Shown here: positions 22,603-34,459 of the stretch, piece by piece | How the letters are laid out: each line of letters starts with the position of its first letter | Position numbering within the stretch: the stretch's first letter is position 1 | Assembly: GCF_033115175.1 (NCBI RefSeq) | Contig: NC_084831.1 | Location: 14,299,138 to 14,363,137 of the forward strand | Origin: Lepus europaeus | Lineage: Eukaryota; Chordata; Mammalia; Lagomorpha; Leporidae | Length of the DNA: 64,000 nucleotides | Reading direction: 5' to 3' | The notes under the pieces: model-generated | The model's input: the letters and a program-made list of their open reading frames with translations, nothing else | Database searches by the model: none | Told to the model about the DNA's origin: nothing | Translations under genes and position numbers: made by a program

Positions 22603-23866
22603 CAACCACATGGCCAAACGCCCCTCCCTGCCTCGCCTTGCCCACTGGGCCCCCTTTCGGTCCCCTGGACACACACACACACTCACACACACACACTCAC
22701 CTACCCCTCCACAGACACTGTCGGGTGCTGCCTTCCTCCATCTCCTCTCCCTTGAGTCGCAGCTCGGGCGTTAGCCCCCCCACCCCCGGAAAGCTTCGAG
22801 GTCAGGGGTCTGGCACCCCGTGCTTTCCCCTCTCCCACTGCACCGAAGGCTTTGAGGGCGCTGGACACCCGGCAGGCACGCAGCCTACAGTTAACAGCCA
22901 AAGAACAAACGGACGCTCGCCTGAACACCGGAGGGTGGAGGAAGGAGAGGCCTGGGCTGACATTTACCCCAGCGCCTGGAGATGAGCCAGAAAGGAGCGA
23001 GCCCTTGACCCGAAGTCCCAGGAGTCCAGACGCTCCCTGGCCCGGCCCCGCCCCGCAGTCTAGGGAACCTCCTCCGACCCAACCCGGAAGAACTAGATCT
23101 GCTCCCAGACAGGGAAGTCATAGTTGTCCTACAATCAGCCTCCAGGGATCCTTCAGCTTGAGGAAGGCCCAGAGAGGGTACAGGAGCCACACAAGACCAC
23201 ACAGCAAACTATCAGCCTAACTCGCCTGGTGGCCCCAGTCACCCCTCCCTACCCAGACCCTGGCAGACCCAGCTGCCTCTCGTGTCTGATTCTGGGCTGG
23301 CAGCCCCTGACGCCAGCAGGGTCCCCTGAAGCCGTCCCCCTGCCCCCCTGCCCTTCCCCTTCCCTCCTGCCTTGCTTGGTGGCCGCTGAGCTCTGCAGGG
23401 GTGGGAACATGGGAGGCGGCACCAGGGAGGCTGCAGGTTGGAAATAAATTCTAATCAAACACAGAACCGTTCCGTCTTCCCCTGTGCTCCAAGGCCGCCG
23501 TTTCTGCTGGGTTATTACTCATATGTTCGCAAAGAACTCTTTGGAGGCTTCTCAGAGCCAGGGGGGAACTTACAGGGCTGAGAGGAGAAAAGTCTCTTCC
23601 TTCTCCCCAGGCTGCTTCCAGCTTTTATTATCTCTCCTCCCTGCCTCTCATTATTGAGGACATAGATTTCATTGGCTTTTCTTTCCCCATCTTAAAGGCA
23701 CAGGAGGCTGGGGGTGCAGGCGGCACAGGACAACCAGGGCGGGGGGATGGGGCCATCCCTGGACATTAGAGGGGAGCAGACAGGACAGGGGACAGGGGAT
23801 GGATTCTCATAGCAATGTGGCCAAGGGAGCCTCCCCCAGGAGCAAGAACCAAGAGAGCCCAGGATA
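22603..23866. other. Unique sequence with AT-rich block
   Basis: A (CA)n run (22670-22700), a probable MIR fragment (23140-23215) and an AT-rich repeat-free block at 23440-23700. No gene seen. Confidence 0.55.
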
Positions 23867-24170
23867 GGGGCAGCTTTTGGCAAAGTCAATAAGCCACCAC
23901 TTGCGAAGGCTGCATCCCACACCAGAGCGCCTGGGTTCGAGTCCCAGCCCTGCTTGGAATTCCGGCTTCCTGCTTATGCGCATTTGCAGCAGGTGATGTT
24001 CAAGTACTTGGGTGCCTGCCACTCACCCACATGGGAGACCCGGATGGAGCTCCTGGCTCCTGGTTTTGACCTGGCCTAGCCCCAGATGTTGCCGGCATTT
24101 GGGGAGGGAACCCGCAGATGGGAGATCTCCGTCTGTCTCTCTCTGCCTTTACATAAGCTAATAAAGATGT
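23867..24170 (+). mobile_element. CSINE, older copy
   Basis: Words gggttcgagtcccagccctg, cccacatgggagacccggat and gaacccgcagatgggagatc. Confidence 0.82.
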
Positions 24171-25924
24171 AAAGAGTCCAAGTTTAGAGCTCTGTTACTT
24201 TGCAGGACCCTGGTACCTGCCTATCCTTCATCACACAAACTCCCCTCAACCCAGTCTCTATGTCCCGAGGCAACCCAGAACCCACCTGCACCACTGCCAT
24301 CCTCGACCCTTTGGACCATGAGCTAGCTGCCAACTGGGGCCTTCTAATCCCAGTTTTCCCAGCCCACAGTGCTTGCCCAGCCAGCAGCATGGGTGAGCTC
24401 TGGAAACCTTAGCTCACTGCCACACCTCTGCCTGCTTAGACATCTCCCACTGCAACCAGGCCCAAACCCTGCTTCTGCTAGCTGGGAGGCACTACCTGCT
24501 ATGGCTCCCACCATGCTCCAGGCTGCAGCTCCTACCTCCCCCAGCCTCCAGCCCGCAGCCGCCTAGCCCTTCTGCCTGACCCTGGACCACCATGACCCGC
24601 TCCATCTCTGGGGCAGCCGTGCACTGCGACAGTGCAGCTTACTAAGCTGCAGGGACGGGTCCCTGAATACCTGTCCCTGGGTGATGCCCGGGGGCGGGGA
24701 GCAGAAGACAAAGCGTGCGACCAGGAGGGCAGAAGGAGGTGGCGGCGGCTGCTGTCTGCTTTCACAATGTCCCCCAGGTGCACCGTCGTCTCAAGTCTGC
24801 TGGTCCATCTTGGTTCCAAGGGACAGCAAAGGGTCCTGTGGCTCCTTCACGCCTCCAGAGCTCACCCCTTCCACTCCCCAGGTCCAGGCCAGGTGGGTGG
24901 GCAGCTCCGTGGTGAGGGGTGCCAGCCTCGGCGGCAGTTGGTCACCTGGCATGGAGAATACAGTTCCAGTCTGTCCCTGCTGTCTCCCACACCCAGCTCA
25001 CCCTCCTAGCCAGAGGATAAGAGGCCCTTCTAGCCCTTTTCACTGACCTAGAGTGACCCCTGCCTAACCCCAGAGGCAGGGGCAGCCGCACCACTGCCCT
25101 GAGTTCCTGCATTGGAGCCCAGCCAAACCCCAGCATGCAGAGCCGCAGCTGGTGCGAGACAGGTGCTCTGGGGTTAGCACAGGTGCTCAGGGGCTAGTGG
25201 GGGGCTGACCAGTCCCATTGGCTGGCAGGGTCAGGTGACCAGGAAGCCACAGAGGCCTAAGAAGATAACAGATGCACTGTTCACGCCAGTAAAGGACACA
25301 CACACCTCAACCTGCCCTTCCCAAAGCCTCCTTCTCGATGCCCACCTCCCTTCAAAGAAAGGCCGAGCCCCTCACACACACCCCTGACTCCTCTTCTTGT
25401 GTCTCCCTAGGTTCTGCTTTCTGTCTCACGGTCACAAGGGGCGGCCATGCCAGAGGTCGCCAACGCCCGGCCGGCCAGCAGGCCTACATCTCCTGTGGCT
25501 TTGACTCCGCCTCATATCAGGATCTCTCCCCCCACTCCTGCCAGCTCAGCACCCAGCTCTCCTCCACCCAGGTTTGCACCCACCGTTCCCGGCATCCTCC
25601 TCCCAGGCCCTCCTCTCCTTTCCCCTCGCTTCTCCCTCGCCCTCCAGCCCCTGCCCAGGCACTCACGCCCTCACCCTCTGGCCTGGGCCTACACCCTCAC
25701 AACTTCCTTCTGGTTCTGGTCCCACACACTCCCCCCCCCCCAGTGCCCCATTGCCAGCGATCTGGGAGAGTCATGACATTTGCTGTGGGTTCTGGACCCA
25801 GAAGTACCATAGTGGCCAGGCCCAGTTGTATGTTTGTAGTCTGTATCAAGTCCGCTCTCCAGCCCCTAGCCCCCCTGAGCCTACTGAGGCAAGCGAGCAG
25901 GCCCTGGGGGAGGGGAGGGGAGTG
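24171..25924. other. Unique sequence, no gene seen
   Basis: Pyrimidine-rich stretches at 25560-25740. Open frames are proline/serine-rich composition artefacts. Confidence 0.6.
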
Positions 25925-26005
25925 CCTGAACCCCGACTCAAGGACAGGCCTCAGCACACAGGGAACTCAATAAAGCGTTGCCGGATTAACACGTGAATGA
26001 ACTAT
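25925..26005 (+). repeat. L2/MIR 3'-end relic
   Basis: cctcagcacacagggaactc followed by aataaagcg. Confidence 0.5.
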
Positions 26006-26439
26006 GTGGTGGAGGAGGGGGTCTCGCGATGGAAGAACCATCCTTTTGCCAACTGAAAACTCAACTAAGGGGATTGGGGTCCTCAGAGGAAGGCCAAAGC
26101 TCTCATCAGTCAACACTGAGACCCGGGGTGGGTAAATCCCCAGGGGAAGAGGTCAAGGGTCACTCAGCTATGGTCTCCATCAAGGGACATCGGCATGGGT
26201 GAATTTTGTGCAATTTCCTGCAAGGCCCCGGGGAATCAGACACCCATAAGTCTCAGGCCACTCTGTGGCAACAGGCCACGCCCTGGAACACCCCTGCAGC
26301 AGGCCCAGGCCTACGGAGACAGGCCTCCCAGACCACCCCGAAGGCCCCCACAGCTCCAGCGGCCTGGGCCCCCTGGGTCTCTGCCTCCACAAGTACTTGG
26401 AGCTGCTAGAATGACTCTTACGCTAAGAGAGTGCTTGAT

Positions 26440-26610
26440 ATTTCGGTGGAACCCTCAATTGCCCTGCACGTGGGAATCACCACCTCCATTCAACAGAGAA
26501 GAGACTGGGGGCTCAGCCAGCCGTGCCAAATGACCTGTCCAAAGAGGGCAAAGAGCCACAAGTGATCTGGGGAGATGGAAACCCAGGCCTGGCTGCCTGG
26601 GGCTCACCCA
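26440..26610 (-). repeat. MIR relic
   Basis: ccattcaacagagaagagac and ggaaacccaggcctggctgc. Confidence 0.55.
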
Positions 26611-27308
26611 TCCCCCGAACATGCTATCTTTTGAAGAAAGATGAACCCAGACCCAGCTGAAATGTACCGTCAAGGCATCCGTGTGTCTCGGAGTGCAGTC
26701 AACACACACTGTTGATGCTTTAAATACGTGATAGTTGCACACAAAGTGAGCTGAATAACACTCAGCTTTGCGGTAGATGATCTCCTTACGTGCAGTAGAT
26801 GCACCGAGCAGGTGCACAGTGATGAAGACCAAGGTGACGGGGGAGGGGGAGGGGCCACAGGGACTTAGCAGGATCCACCATCACCATCCACACCAGCCGG
26901 GCAACCAGCCTCATCAGTTGTCCTCCAGAAGCAGGGATCCGGGCACAGGTGCCTTTGACAGGCAGTGAGTAAGAATGGAGGGGTCAGGTGAGAGTGGAGG
27001 ACGGGGGGTCAGGTGAGAGTGGAGGACGGGTGCGGAACGGAAGGTTGAGGGCCAGGAGCAGGCGGAGGTGCACGGGCCAGCTTTGCCAATGACTCCAACT
27101 GACCATGGCCCACGCACTAGGTCCAGGAAATCCTGGTGGTCATGATGGTGGTGACAAGGACACTCAATGGGCCACCGTTCCGGCAGGCTCCGCTGAGGCT
27201 CCATCTGGATATCAGACCCCTCCTCTCTGTCACCACAGCACCGTGAACTTGCTCTGTGACTTCAGTGCCTGATCAGCCATCTACCTCCTAGACCACAAAG
27301 TGTTTAAA
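26611..27308. other. Unique sequence, no gene seen
   Basis: Only the short 24-26-bp tandem repeat was recognised. Confidence 0.6.
26979..27028 (+). repeat. Two-copy 24-26-bp tandem repeat
   Basis: ggtcaggtgagagtggagga appears twice in succession. Confidence 0.85.
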
Positions 27309-27556
27309 ATCAGGCAGGTTAAGCCACCACTTAAGACTCCTGCATCTCATATCGGAGTTCCTGGTTCAAGTCCCAGCTACTCTAAGCTCCCAAGCCAGCT
27401 TCCTGATAAGGTGCCTGGGAGGCAGCATATGAGGGCCCAAGTGTTTAGGTTCCAGTCACTCATGTAGAAGACCCAGAGGGAGTTCCTGTCTCCTGGCTTT
27501 GGCATGGCTTAGCTCCAGCTATTGCGAATATACGGAGAATGAACCAGCAGATACAG

Positions 27557-27593
<37 letters not shown>

Positions 27594-27618
27594 TTTTCAA
27601 ATAAATAAATAAATGTTT
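27309..27618 (+). mobile_element. CSINE, older copy
   Basis: Words ggttcaagtcccagctactc and gaatgaaccagcagatacag, a (TC)n run and tail aaataaataaataaatg. Confidence 0.85.
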
Positions 27619-27689
27619 AAAATAAAATGAAACCAGGAAATCTAGCCCTAGGATCTAATTACTTATCTACCATTGTATTGTTTCATAAT

Positions 27690-27782
27690 GGGATGGATGG
27701 ACAGATGGACATTGGATGGAGGAATAGATGGATGGGCACTGGATGGATGGACAGATGGACATTGGATGGATGGATGGGAGGG
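27690..27782 (+). repeat. (GGAT)n minisatellite with cagatggacattg units
   Basis: Units ggatggacagatggacattg occur twice, around 27695 and 27744, with related shorter units between. Confidence 0.9.
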
Positions 27783-28019
27783 CGGGCACGGGTTAAGATC
27801 TTGCCATTCATGGTTATCATGGTCATTTCAACCCATACCAAGGTCAAGATCTGACCTTGACCCCTAGCGCCAGGGTCAGAACTCAGGAAAGTGCCGGTGG
27901 ACAGGCCTGAAAGGACGCACTGGCCTTGACTTCTCAGAGCTGGGGCTGATCCTGCAGCTTCCCCCGTCCTCACCCACACACACGCACTGCCAAGGACAGA
28001 GTGGCACACAGCAGCCACA

Positions 28020-28085
28020 GCTAACAAAATTCCAGCTGCGGTTGACACCTACTATGAACACCTACTATGCGCCCGGCATCTTCGT
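28020..28085 (-). repeat. MIR relic fragment
   Basis: acacctactatgcgcccggc. Confidence 0.45.
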
Positions 28086-28270
28086 GTGTGGAGCAGCTGG
28101 CCGGCTGGCAGGCCGTGGCTGGCCGGCTGCTGGCCTGGTCCGTGGGCTGCCGGAGCCCCTATCAGCTTACGTAGCACTCCGCTAGAAATGTCCTTGTCTC
28201 ACTGCACAGAGAACACGCGCAATGATGACAGGGGTGCTCAGGGCGATTTAGTTCCCTTCCCGATGCTGCC

Positions 28271-28285
28271 TACCTAGGGGGCGCC
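28271..28285 (+). promoter_or_regulatory. CTCF-like core TAGGGGGCGC
   Basis: The ten-base 3' half of the motif is perfect; the first four positions mostly mismatch. Weaker than the others. Confidence 0.3.
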
Positions 28286-28623
28286 AGGTCATGGCTGCGG
28301 GCATTTCAACAGCCTGGCCGTGGGTTTCAATGGGCGCCCTATAAAATCATCGCACAAGCGGGCGAGAGGCGGGAGGCACATCCAATCTAGTTAGAGAAAG
28401 CGTGCCTGGGAGCTGCCGCCCTTCCAGGTAGAGAAAAATATTGACACGGGTGTATTCCCAGGGCGCCGAGGTGCTGCCGGGGCTGGTGCCTCCCCGTGGT
28501 CACCCTCCTTGCTCCTGAGTCTGTGGCCCCACAGTTGTTGGCGGGAAATAAAAGCTCATTACTACATGACAATAAAAAGGAATACCACCATTATAAATGA
28601 CTTAGAGAGTTCAGGGAAGGAGG

Positions 28624-28954
28624 GGCTGACGTCTTGGCATAGCGGGTAAAGCTGCGGCTTGCAAGGCCCGCAGCCCATATGGGTACCGGTTCAAGTCCCA
28701 GCTGCTCCACTTCCAACTCAGCTCCCTGCTAATGCACTTGGGAAAGCAGTGGAAGATGGCCCCAGTGCTTGGGCTCCTATACCCACATGGGAGACCCAGA
28801 AGAAGCTCCTGGCTCCTGGCTTCAACCTGGCCCAGCCCTGGTCCTAGTGGCCATTTGAGGAGTGAAGCAGGGAAGGAAGATCTCTCTGTCTCTCCCTCCC
28901 TCTCTCTGTAACTCTGTCTTTCAAATAAATAAAATAAATCTTTAAAAAAATAAC
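28624..28954 (+). mobile_element. CSINE with target-site duplication
   Basis: Complete copy flanked by tcagggaaggagg (28611-28623) and tcagggtaggagg (28955-28967). Confidence 0.92.
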
Positions 28955-29044
28955 TCAGGGTAGGAGGAAAAAAAGGAAGGCAAAACTATCCATTAACCCA
29001 CATCCCAAAGGGAACAGTGTTAAAATCTCCTTCCTTCTTATTCG

Positions 29045-29240
29045 TTTTATATATTATATTTAATAGTATATATAATATATAATGTACATTGTATAATATA
29101 TTTATTTTGTATATAATAGGTTATATTATATGTAATAGGTAATATAATATAACCTATTATATAAACTTACTTGTTATATATATTATATGTATATAATAGG
29201 TAATTTTATATACCTATTAAATAAACTTATTTATTGTCAT
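29045..29240. repeat. AT-rich low-complexity block with perfect palindrome
   Basis: Almost pure A/T over about 200 bases. It includes a 22-bp perfect inverted repeat (29110-29131 and 29142-29163) with a 10-base loop. Confidence 0.9.
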
Positions 29241-29244
29241 ATAT

Positions 29245-29432
29245 ATTCGACATTGCTGAGTTGATAATAATAATTACTAAATCTTAATAGACCCTAGGCA
29301 TTGTACTAGGTGCTTAACAGGTGTTAGCTGATCGAATCCCTGCAGCTCTCTCAGGCTGGTTTACAGATGGGGAGACAGGCGCAGAGAGGCCCGCCTCTCT
29401 GGGTTCACCACCAGTAAGTCCAGAGCCATATT
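29245..29432 (-). repeat. MIR/L2-type relic
   Basis: taggtgcttaacaggtgtta and ggtttacagatggggagaca. Confidence 0.65.
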
Positions 29433-29443
29433 AAAACCCATCT

Positions 29444-29788
29444 CGCCGGCGCCGTGGCTCAACAGGCTAATCCTCCGCCTTGCAGCGCCGGCACACCGGG
29501 TTCTAGTCCCGGTCGGGGTGCCGGATCCTGTCCCGGTTGCCCCTCTTTCAGGCCAGCTCTCTGCTATGGCCCGGGAGTGCAGTGGAGGATGGCCCAAGTG
29601 CTTGGGCCCTGCACCCGCATGGGAGACCAGGAGAAGCACCTGGCTCCTGGCTTCCGATCAGTGCGATGCGCCAGCCGCGGCGGCCATTGGAGGGTGAACC
29701 AACGGCAAAAAGGAAGACCTTTCTCTCTGTCTCTCTCTCTCACTGTCCACTCTGCCTGTCAAAAAAAAAATTATTAAAAAAAAAAAAT
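29444..29788 (+). mobile_element. CSINE, 'cgccgtggctcaacaggc' subfamily
   Basis: A young-looking copy with ggttctagtcccggtcgggg, caccgcatg-type body words and tail ctgcctgtcaaaaaaaaa. Similar copies lie at 36618 and 60060. Confidence 0.92.
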
Positions 29789-30394
29789 CTCAACGCCACT
29801 GCTGTCACCCATCAGCTCATCTCTTCCTTCCTGCCCCCAGCCTGGTGCCACACCCACTTTCCCACATCAAGCCACCAACATCTTTTTTAATAGCTGCCAA
29901 ACATTCCTAGAAGGGGGACTGCAGCTCACTGAGTCGTTCTCTGCTGTAGATATTTTTCCCCTGAATCTTCTGGGGCACAGGAGTGAACACGCCTGCACGG
30001 GAGAAAGCCATCGCCTCCCAGTTCTCCTCCAGAGAACACACCCAGCCCCTGGCCACTGCCACACCAAGCTGGCCCCAGCTCCTGCCAAGCACGGCGAGCC
30101 ATGGCTCCTGGCCGCTTACCCTCCACCCCCGAGACAGACAACACGGAGCCAGGGCCTGAAAAGCCTCCTGCCCTGCACCAAATACACCCACACCTGCTAC
30201 AGGCTGGATAGCGTGGGTAGTGGGCCTGCCCCGGTCCACCTGAGCAGGCCACCTGGTCCCTCCCAGCCTCCTTTCCTCCCCTACAAAATGGAGACACAGA
30301 TTAAACCCCGCCTGCCTCCATCAACAAGTCTTCCGTGAGGATCAGGTGGTTAGATCCAGAAGCTTTGGAAATTGAAGAAACACTACATATGCAA
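29789..30394. other. Unique sequence, no gene seen
   Basis: Nothing recognised. Confidence 0.6.
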
Positions 30395-30720
30395 GAGGTT
30401 GTTATTATCACATCACTTCTACATCAGTCCCTGAGGACCTGCTATGTGTCAGGTGTTTCTGTAAAGCCCTGGGGATGTGCGGATCCACAAGAGAGCACCA
30501 GCACCTGCTCACAAGGAAAACACAGTCTGATGGAGGAGGACAGAGCAGCAGAGGGAAGCATTAGGGCTTCAAGCACCCGAATGTAGAAGCTAATCCAAGT
30601 GGAAGGATCTCGCGGAGGACTTCCTGGAAGAGGTGGCACCTCAGCTGAAATGAGGATGAGTAAGATTTGGCTGATAGAAAGGCCTTTGCATTTGCAAAAG
30701 CTCAGGCATAAAAAGTGTGG
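30395..30720 (+). repeat. Ancient MIR/L2-type relic
   Basis: cctgctatgtgtcaggtgtt, ggacttcctggaagaggtgg and cagctgaaatgaggatgagt. Family exactness uncertain. Confidence 0.5.
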
Positions 30721-30728
30721 CACTCCAG

Positions 30729-31090
30729 GGGCCGGCACTGTGGCACAGCAGGTAAAGCTGCCACCTGCAGTGCCGGCATCCCATGTGGGTGCCAGTTCAA
30801 GTCCCGGCTGCTCCTCTTCTGATCCAGCTCTCTGCTATGGCCTGGGAAAGCAGTAGAAGATGGCCCAAGTCCTTGGGCCCCTGCACCTGCGTGGGAGACC
30901 CAGAAGAAGCTCCTGGCTCCTGGCTTCGGATCAGCCCAGCTCTGGCTGTTGCAGCCATTTGGAAAGTGAACCAATGGAATCTCTCTCTCTCTCTCTCTCC
31001 CTCTGTGTGTGTGTGTGTGCGTGTGTGTGTGTCTCCCTCCCTCCCTCTGCCTCTCTGTAACTCTGCCTTTCAAATAAGAAAAAAAAAAAG
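30729..31090 (+). mobile_element. CSINE with target-site duplication and (TG)n
   Basis: Complete copy flanked by tggcactccag at 30718-30728 and 31094-31104. A (TG)n run has expanded inside the pyrimidine stretch near 31005-31032. Confidence 0.93.
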
Positions 31091-31104
31091 GCATGGCACT
31101 CCAG

Positions 31105-31829
31105 AGGAACAGAGTGGCCAGGGCATAGCAGGCTTATGAAGAAGGGGAGGTTTGCAGTGTAGACCACACTCACATCTGCACATTCCACTGCAGCGAGGCC
31201 TACGAGTGCTCACGGAACGAGGGATGTGCAGCACAACCACAACTCACTCGCTGGGCAGAGCGGATGGAGCTGCACTGCCCAGGTCACAGCCAGAGGCCAG
31301 CGTGCAGGAGGGAAGGGGACCCGGGACACCGGGGCTCTGCCTGGCGGAGCAGCACACGGCCGTCTTCAAAGGCCCCAGCAGCCTCTGCCCACGCTCGGTC
31401 CCCGACCTCTAACGCCCATCATTGCTCCCACACTCCGCAGCTCCCCCGAGGCTGGATCCCCACCAGCTCCAGGAAAGAAGCCTCTCTGCACCACCGTGGG
31501 GTAACCCAGGCTGTTGTGAGCCTCGCGGAGTGCGTCCCCGGCGCAGGGGGCATGCAGACCACACAGCAGGTGCAGTGACCCTTGGGCTGGGCTGACTCGC
31601 CCACTCACCCCGTAGGCACATGGGGTTGAACTTGATGTGTCTGCATTTACAGAGGGAGAGAAGGGTCCCAGCCCAGGCAGGAGTCTGAGCGAGCAGACTC
31701 CCAGGCCAGGCTCCTTCTCGGCCCCGGTGGGGCTCCAGGGAGGCCCCACCTGTCTGCCAAAGCCCAGGTTCTCCATCAACACAGGACACCCAGGGACTGC
31801 CCACTTGCAGAGAGCTTGTGAACTGCCTT
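31105..31829. other. Unique sequence, no gene seen
   Basis: Overlapping open frames on both strands, none recognisable. Confidence 0.6.
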
Positions 31830-32025
31830 CCCAACAAGTACTGGCTTTGACCCTGATCTACAGAAAGAACAAGGACTTCACTGAGCCTCAGCACGTTCCC
31901 ACCCGCTGGGTCCCTGGGTCCCCATCTGTGAAGCGGAGACCACAAGGCTGCCGACCTCGTAGGCTGGGTGTGAGGATTAAACAAGCTGACAGGTGCAAAG
32001 AGCTTAGCGGGGGCCTGACACTTCA
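31830..32025 (+). repeat. MIR relic
   Basis: cccatctgtgaagcggagac and ttaaacaagctgacaggtgc. Confidence 0.65.
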
Positions 32026-32098
32026 TACCCACCCTAGGGACCTGCAGGGGGTGGCTCCCTCCATGGGGCCCTGAGGTTTTGCTGAGAATTGAGACAAC

Positions 32099-32420
32099 GC
32101 TTTTTTTAAAAATTTACTTATTTATTCAAAAAGCAAAGTTACAGAGGCAGAGAGAGAGATAGAGAGAGAGATCTTTCATCCATTGGTTCACTCCCCAGAT
32201 GGCCGCAACGGCCAGAGCTGTGCCGATCCAAAGCCAGGAGCCAGGAGCTTCCTCTGGGTCTCCCATGTGGGTGCAGGGACCCTAGGACTTGGGCCATCTT
32301 CCACTGCTTTCCCAGGCCACAGCAGAGAGCTGGATCAGAAGTGCAGCAGCCAGGACTCGAACCACTGCCCATATGGAATGCTGGCACTGCAGGCGGTGGC
32401 TTTACCCACAGTGCCGGCCC
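32099..32420 (-). mobile_element. CSINE, full length
   Basis: The complementary tail comes first and the head complement cacagtgccggccc last. Flanked by tgagacaac (32090-32098) and tgagataac (32421-32429). Confidence 0.9.
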
Positions 32421-32517
32421 TGAGATAACATTTGCAACAGCATCCCAAGTTGTGACTTGAACCCATAAAGCCTGAAAAGATGGTTTCTGTGTCCTCCAAC
32501 ATTCGCTATCCTAATCA

Positions 32518-32770
32518 ACACATTTTATTTATGCATTTATTTTAGTGTTTTTTTTTTTTAAGCTGGAGAGGCAAAGAGAGAGAGAGAGAGAGAGAACTCC
32601 TATTTGTCCACAGGAGCCAAAGCTGGGAGCTGGGAACTCAGTGCAGGTCTCCCAGTGCAGGGACCCAGCACTTGCGCCGTCACCACTGCCTCCCAGTCTC
32701 AGGCCCAGGCTCTGATGTGGGATGCGAGCATCTTCATAGCTTCTTAACTGCTAGGCCGAGCGCCTCTCCC
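32518..32770 (-). mobile_element. CSINE, older copy
   Basis: It starts with a degenerate tail and (GA)n, contains gcaggtctcccagtgcaggg and ends cttaactgctaggccgagcg. Confidence 0.8.
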
Positions 32771-32875
32771 TCATCAGCCCATTCTACAGAGGAGAGAATT
32801 GAGGCGGCATAAGTTGGTGACTTGCCCCAAAACGTAAAGGCTCTTAGTCACGCTGTAAAACAGGATTTCTCACTC
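32771..32875 (-). repeat. MIR relic
   Basis: ctacagaggagagaattgag and gtgacttgccccaaaacg. Confidence 0.6.
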
Positions 32876-33484
32876 TCAGTGTCAGCCCCTCTGCTGGGGG
32901 CTCTGCTCCACCTGCAGCATCCCAGCCTCTACCCCACCCACCCTGCGTCCTGACAGCCAGAAAAGGCTCCAGACGTGGCTGAGGTCCCCTTCCACTGAGT
33001 GCCACTGCTCCACACTGACCCTTTGCTCAGAGTCCAGGAGCTCCCATGAGGTGACCCCGCAGTCCCCCAAGAACAAGGACCTGCCCTGTCACCGGCAGAG
33101 CCCAAACTTGCCACCCCTGTCCCTCCATTCCGGTCTTCCTCCACCAAGAGAGCCCACTCCACCCCCACCCATTTCTCCAGGGCCCGTGGAAACCCACCCC
33201 GTGTGTCTGGGCCCAGCCCCATCAGGCCAAGCACTGGGCCTTACCCCAGAACCAGGCCTAAACGTGGCTGTCACCCTGTTCGCAGTCTCCAGCCCCACTC
33301 CAACTTCAGACGGAAGCACCTGGGGGGCAGGGGCTGTGCACCGGGCCAGGCACACAGGGCTGGCCGTTCCCTGTGCATTCGACCATCACCCATGTGACTG
33401 GTGCCCACGTTCCTCCCTGGGCACCCGTGAAAGGCCTTCAGGGTGCAAACACAACTCGGCATCCAGCTTAGGCCTGGCTAAGTG
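32876..33484. other. Unique sequence, no gene seen
   Basis: C-rich, nothing recognised. Confidence 0.6.
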
Positions 33485-33660
33485 TTGAGAGCTCCAGGCA
33501 GGTGATGGTGTCCTGAGGACAAGTCACTCAAACCTTCCGGGCCTCAGTTTCTTCATACGGGAAATGGGGATAGTAGCTAGGGTTGCTGCGACTATTAAAT
33601 AAGAAACCACATGCAACATACTGAGCACTGTGGCAAGGCAATTCATAAAACACAAATAAT
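33485..33660 (+). repeat. MIR relic
   Basis: ggcctcagtttcttcatacg and atactgagcactgtggcaag. Confidence 0.75.
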
Positions 33661-33889
33661 GGAAAAAGCAAAATACTGACAGTACCCTTGTGTGTGCCAA
33701 CAGCGCTTTGCCGAGTTCAGAGGTCATTCCTGCACGTGACCCTGTTGGGTCTGCTGGGCAGCCCCGGAAGCAGAGTGCAGGAATCACCACCCCAGGATCG
33801 CAGAGGGGGACAACGGGGACCCAAGCCGGGCCCCAGCCCACTGTCCCCCGCTCCCAGGACCACCCCCGCCCCCAGCTCTGCGGGGGCCC

Positions 33890-34440
33890 GGATAGTGGCC
33901 AGAGGGGCTTCAGAACCCGGGAAGTGAGGACCTCGGGGGCACGGAGGGCCGAGGAGGGGAGCGAGGCCACCGGGGAGGCCGCCAGGCGCGGTGAATAATT
34001 CACGCCAAGAACTGGAGAAGCGCGCTGCGCGCACGGGGGATTGAGTTCAGGCCGCGGGAGGCTGAGACGCTGCGGGGGACGGGGACGGGTGGTCTCCCCG
34101 GTCTCCCCGGTCTCGGAGGGGTGGCTGCCGGTGGCCGCCAGGAAAACACAGCCCCAGGTGTTGGCTCGGGGCCACTCCCTGCCAGAGGCGGGAGGGAGCT
34201 CCCCGGAACTGCGCGGCGGGGCACCGGCCGGGCCGCCGCCGCCCTGCCGTCCCCATGGCAACCGGCTGGCCTGGTCCAGGGTTCACGGCCAACAGGATCC
34301 TCCGTGGGAGGAGGGGCGCTTGGACTCCCAGCCCTGCCAGGGAGCTCGGAGCAGCCAGAAGGGGCGGGGACTGGTCTTGCCCCGCCCCCTGCCTGCCCGG
34401 GAGCGGTTGGGGAGCCTGGACTCCCGGGGCCGGCCTGCCT
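33890..34440. promoter_or_regulatory. Orphan CpG island, no recognised gene
   Basis: CpG-dense DNA includes 'gcgcgctgcgcgcacg' near 34020 and many CGG/CCG words, about 6 kb beyond the 3' end of CAMK2N1. Open frames run through it on both strands but match no protein I know. It could be a lncRNA promoter or an intergenic enhancer island. Confidence 0.6.
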
Positions 34441-34459
34441 GGGCTTCAGTGCGAGCCCC

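Larger units (their letters stand above)
27783..28610. other. Unique sequence, no gene seen
   Basis: Holds a MIR fragment and a weak CTCF-like motif. The ggctggc/ccggctg run near 28100-28150 is a short degenerate repeat. Confidence 0.55.

Noticed and set aside
28680-28720. tRNA-like A and B boxes
   Set aside because: These are the internal promoter remnants of CSINEs; no cloverleaf-forming tRNA gene was found.
33524-34261. 245-codon minus-strand frame over the orphan CpG island
   Set aside because: No recognisable domain, overlapping frames on the other strand, and part of it is a MIR; composition explains it.
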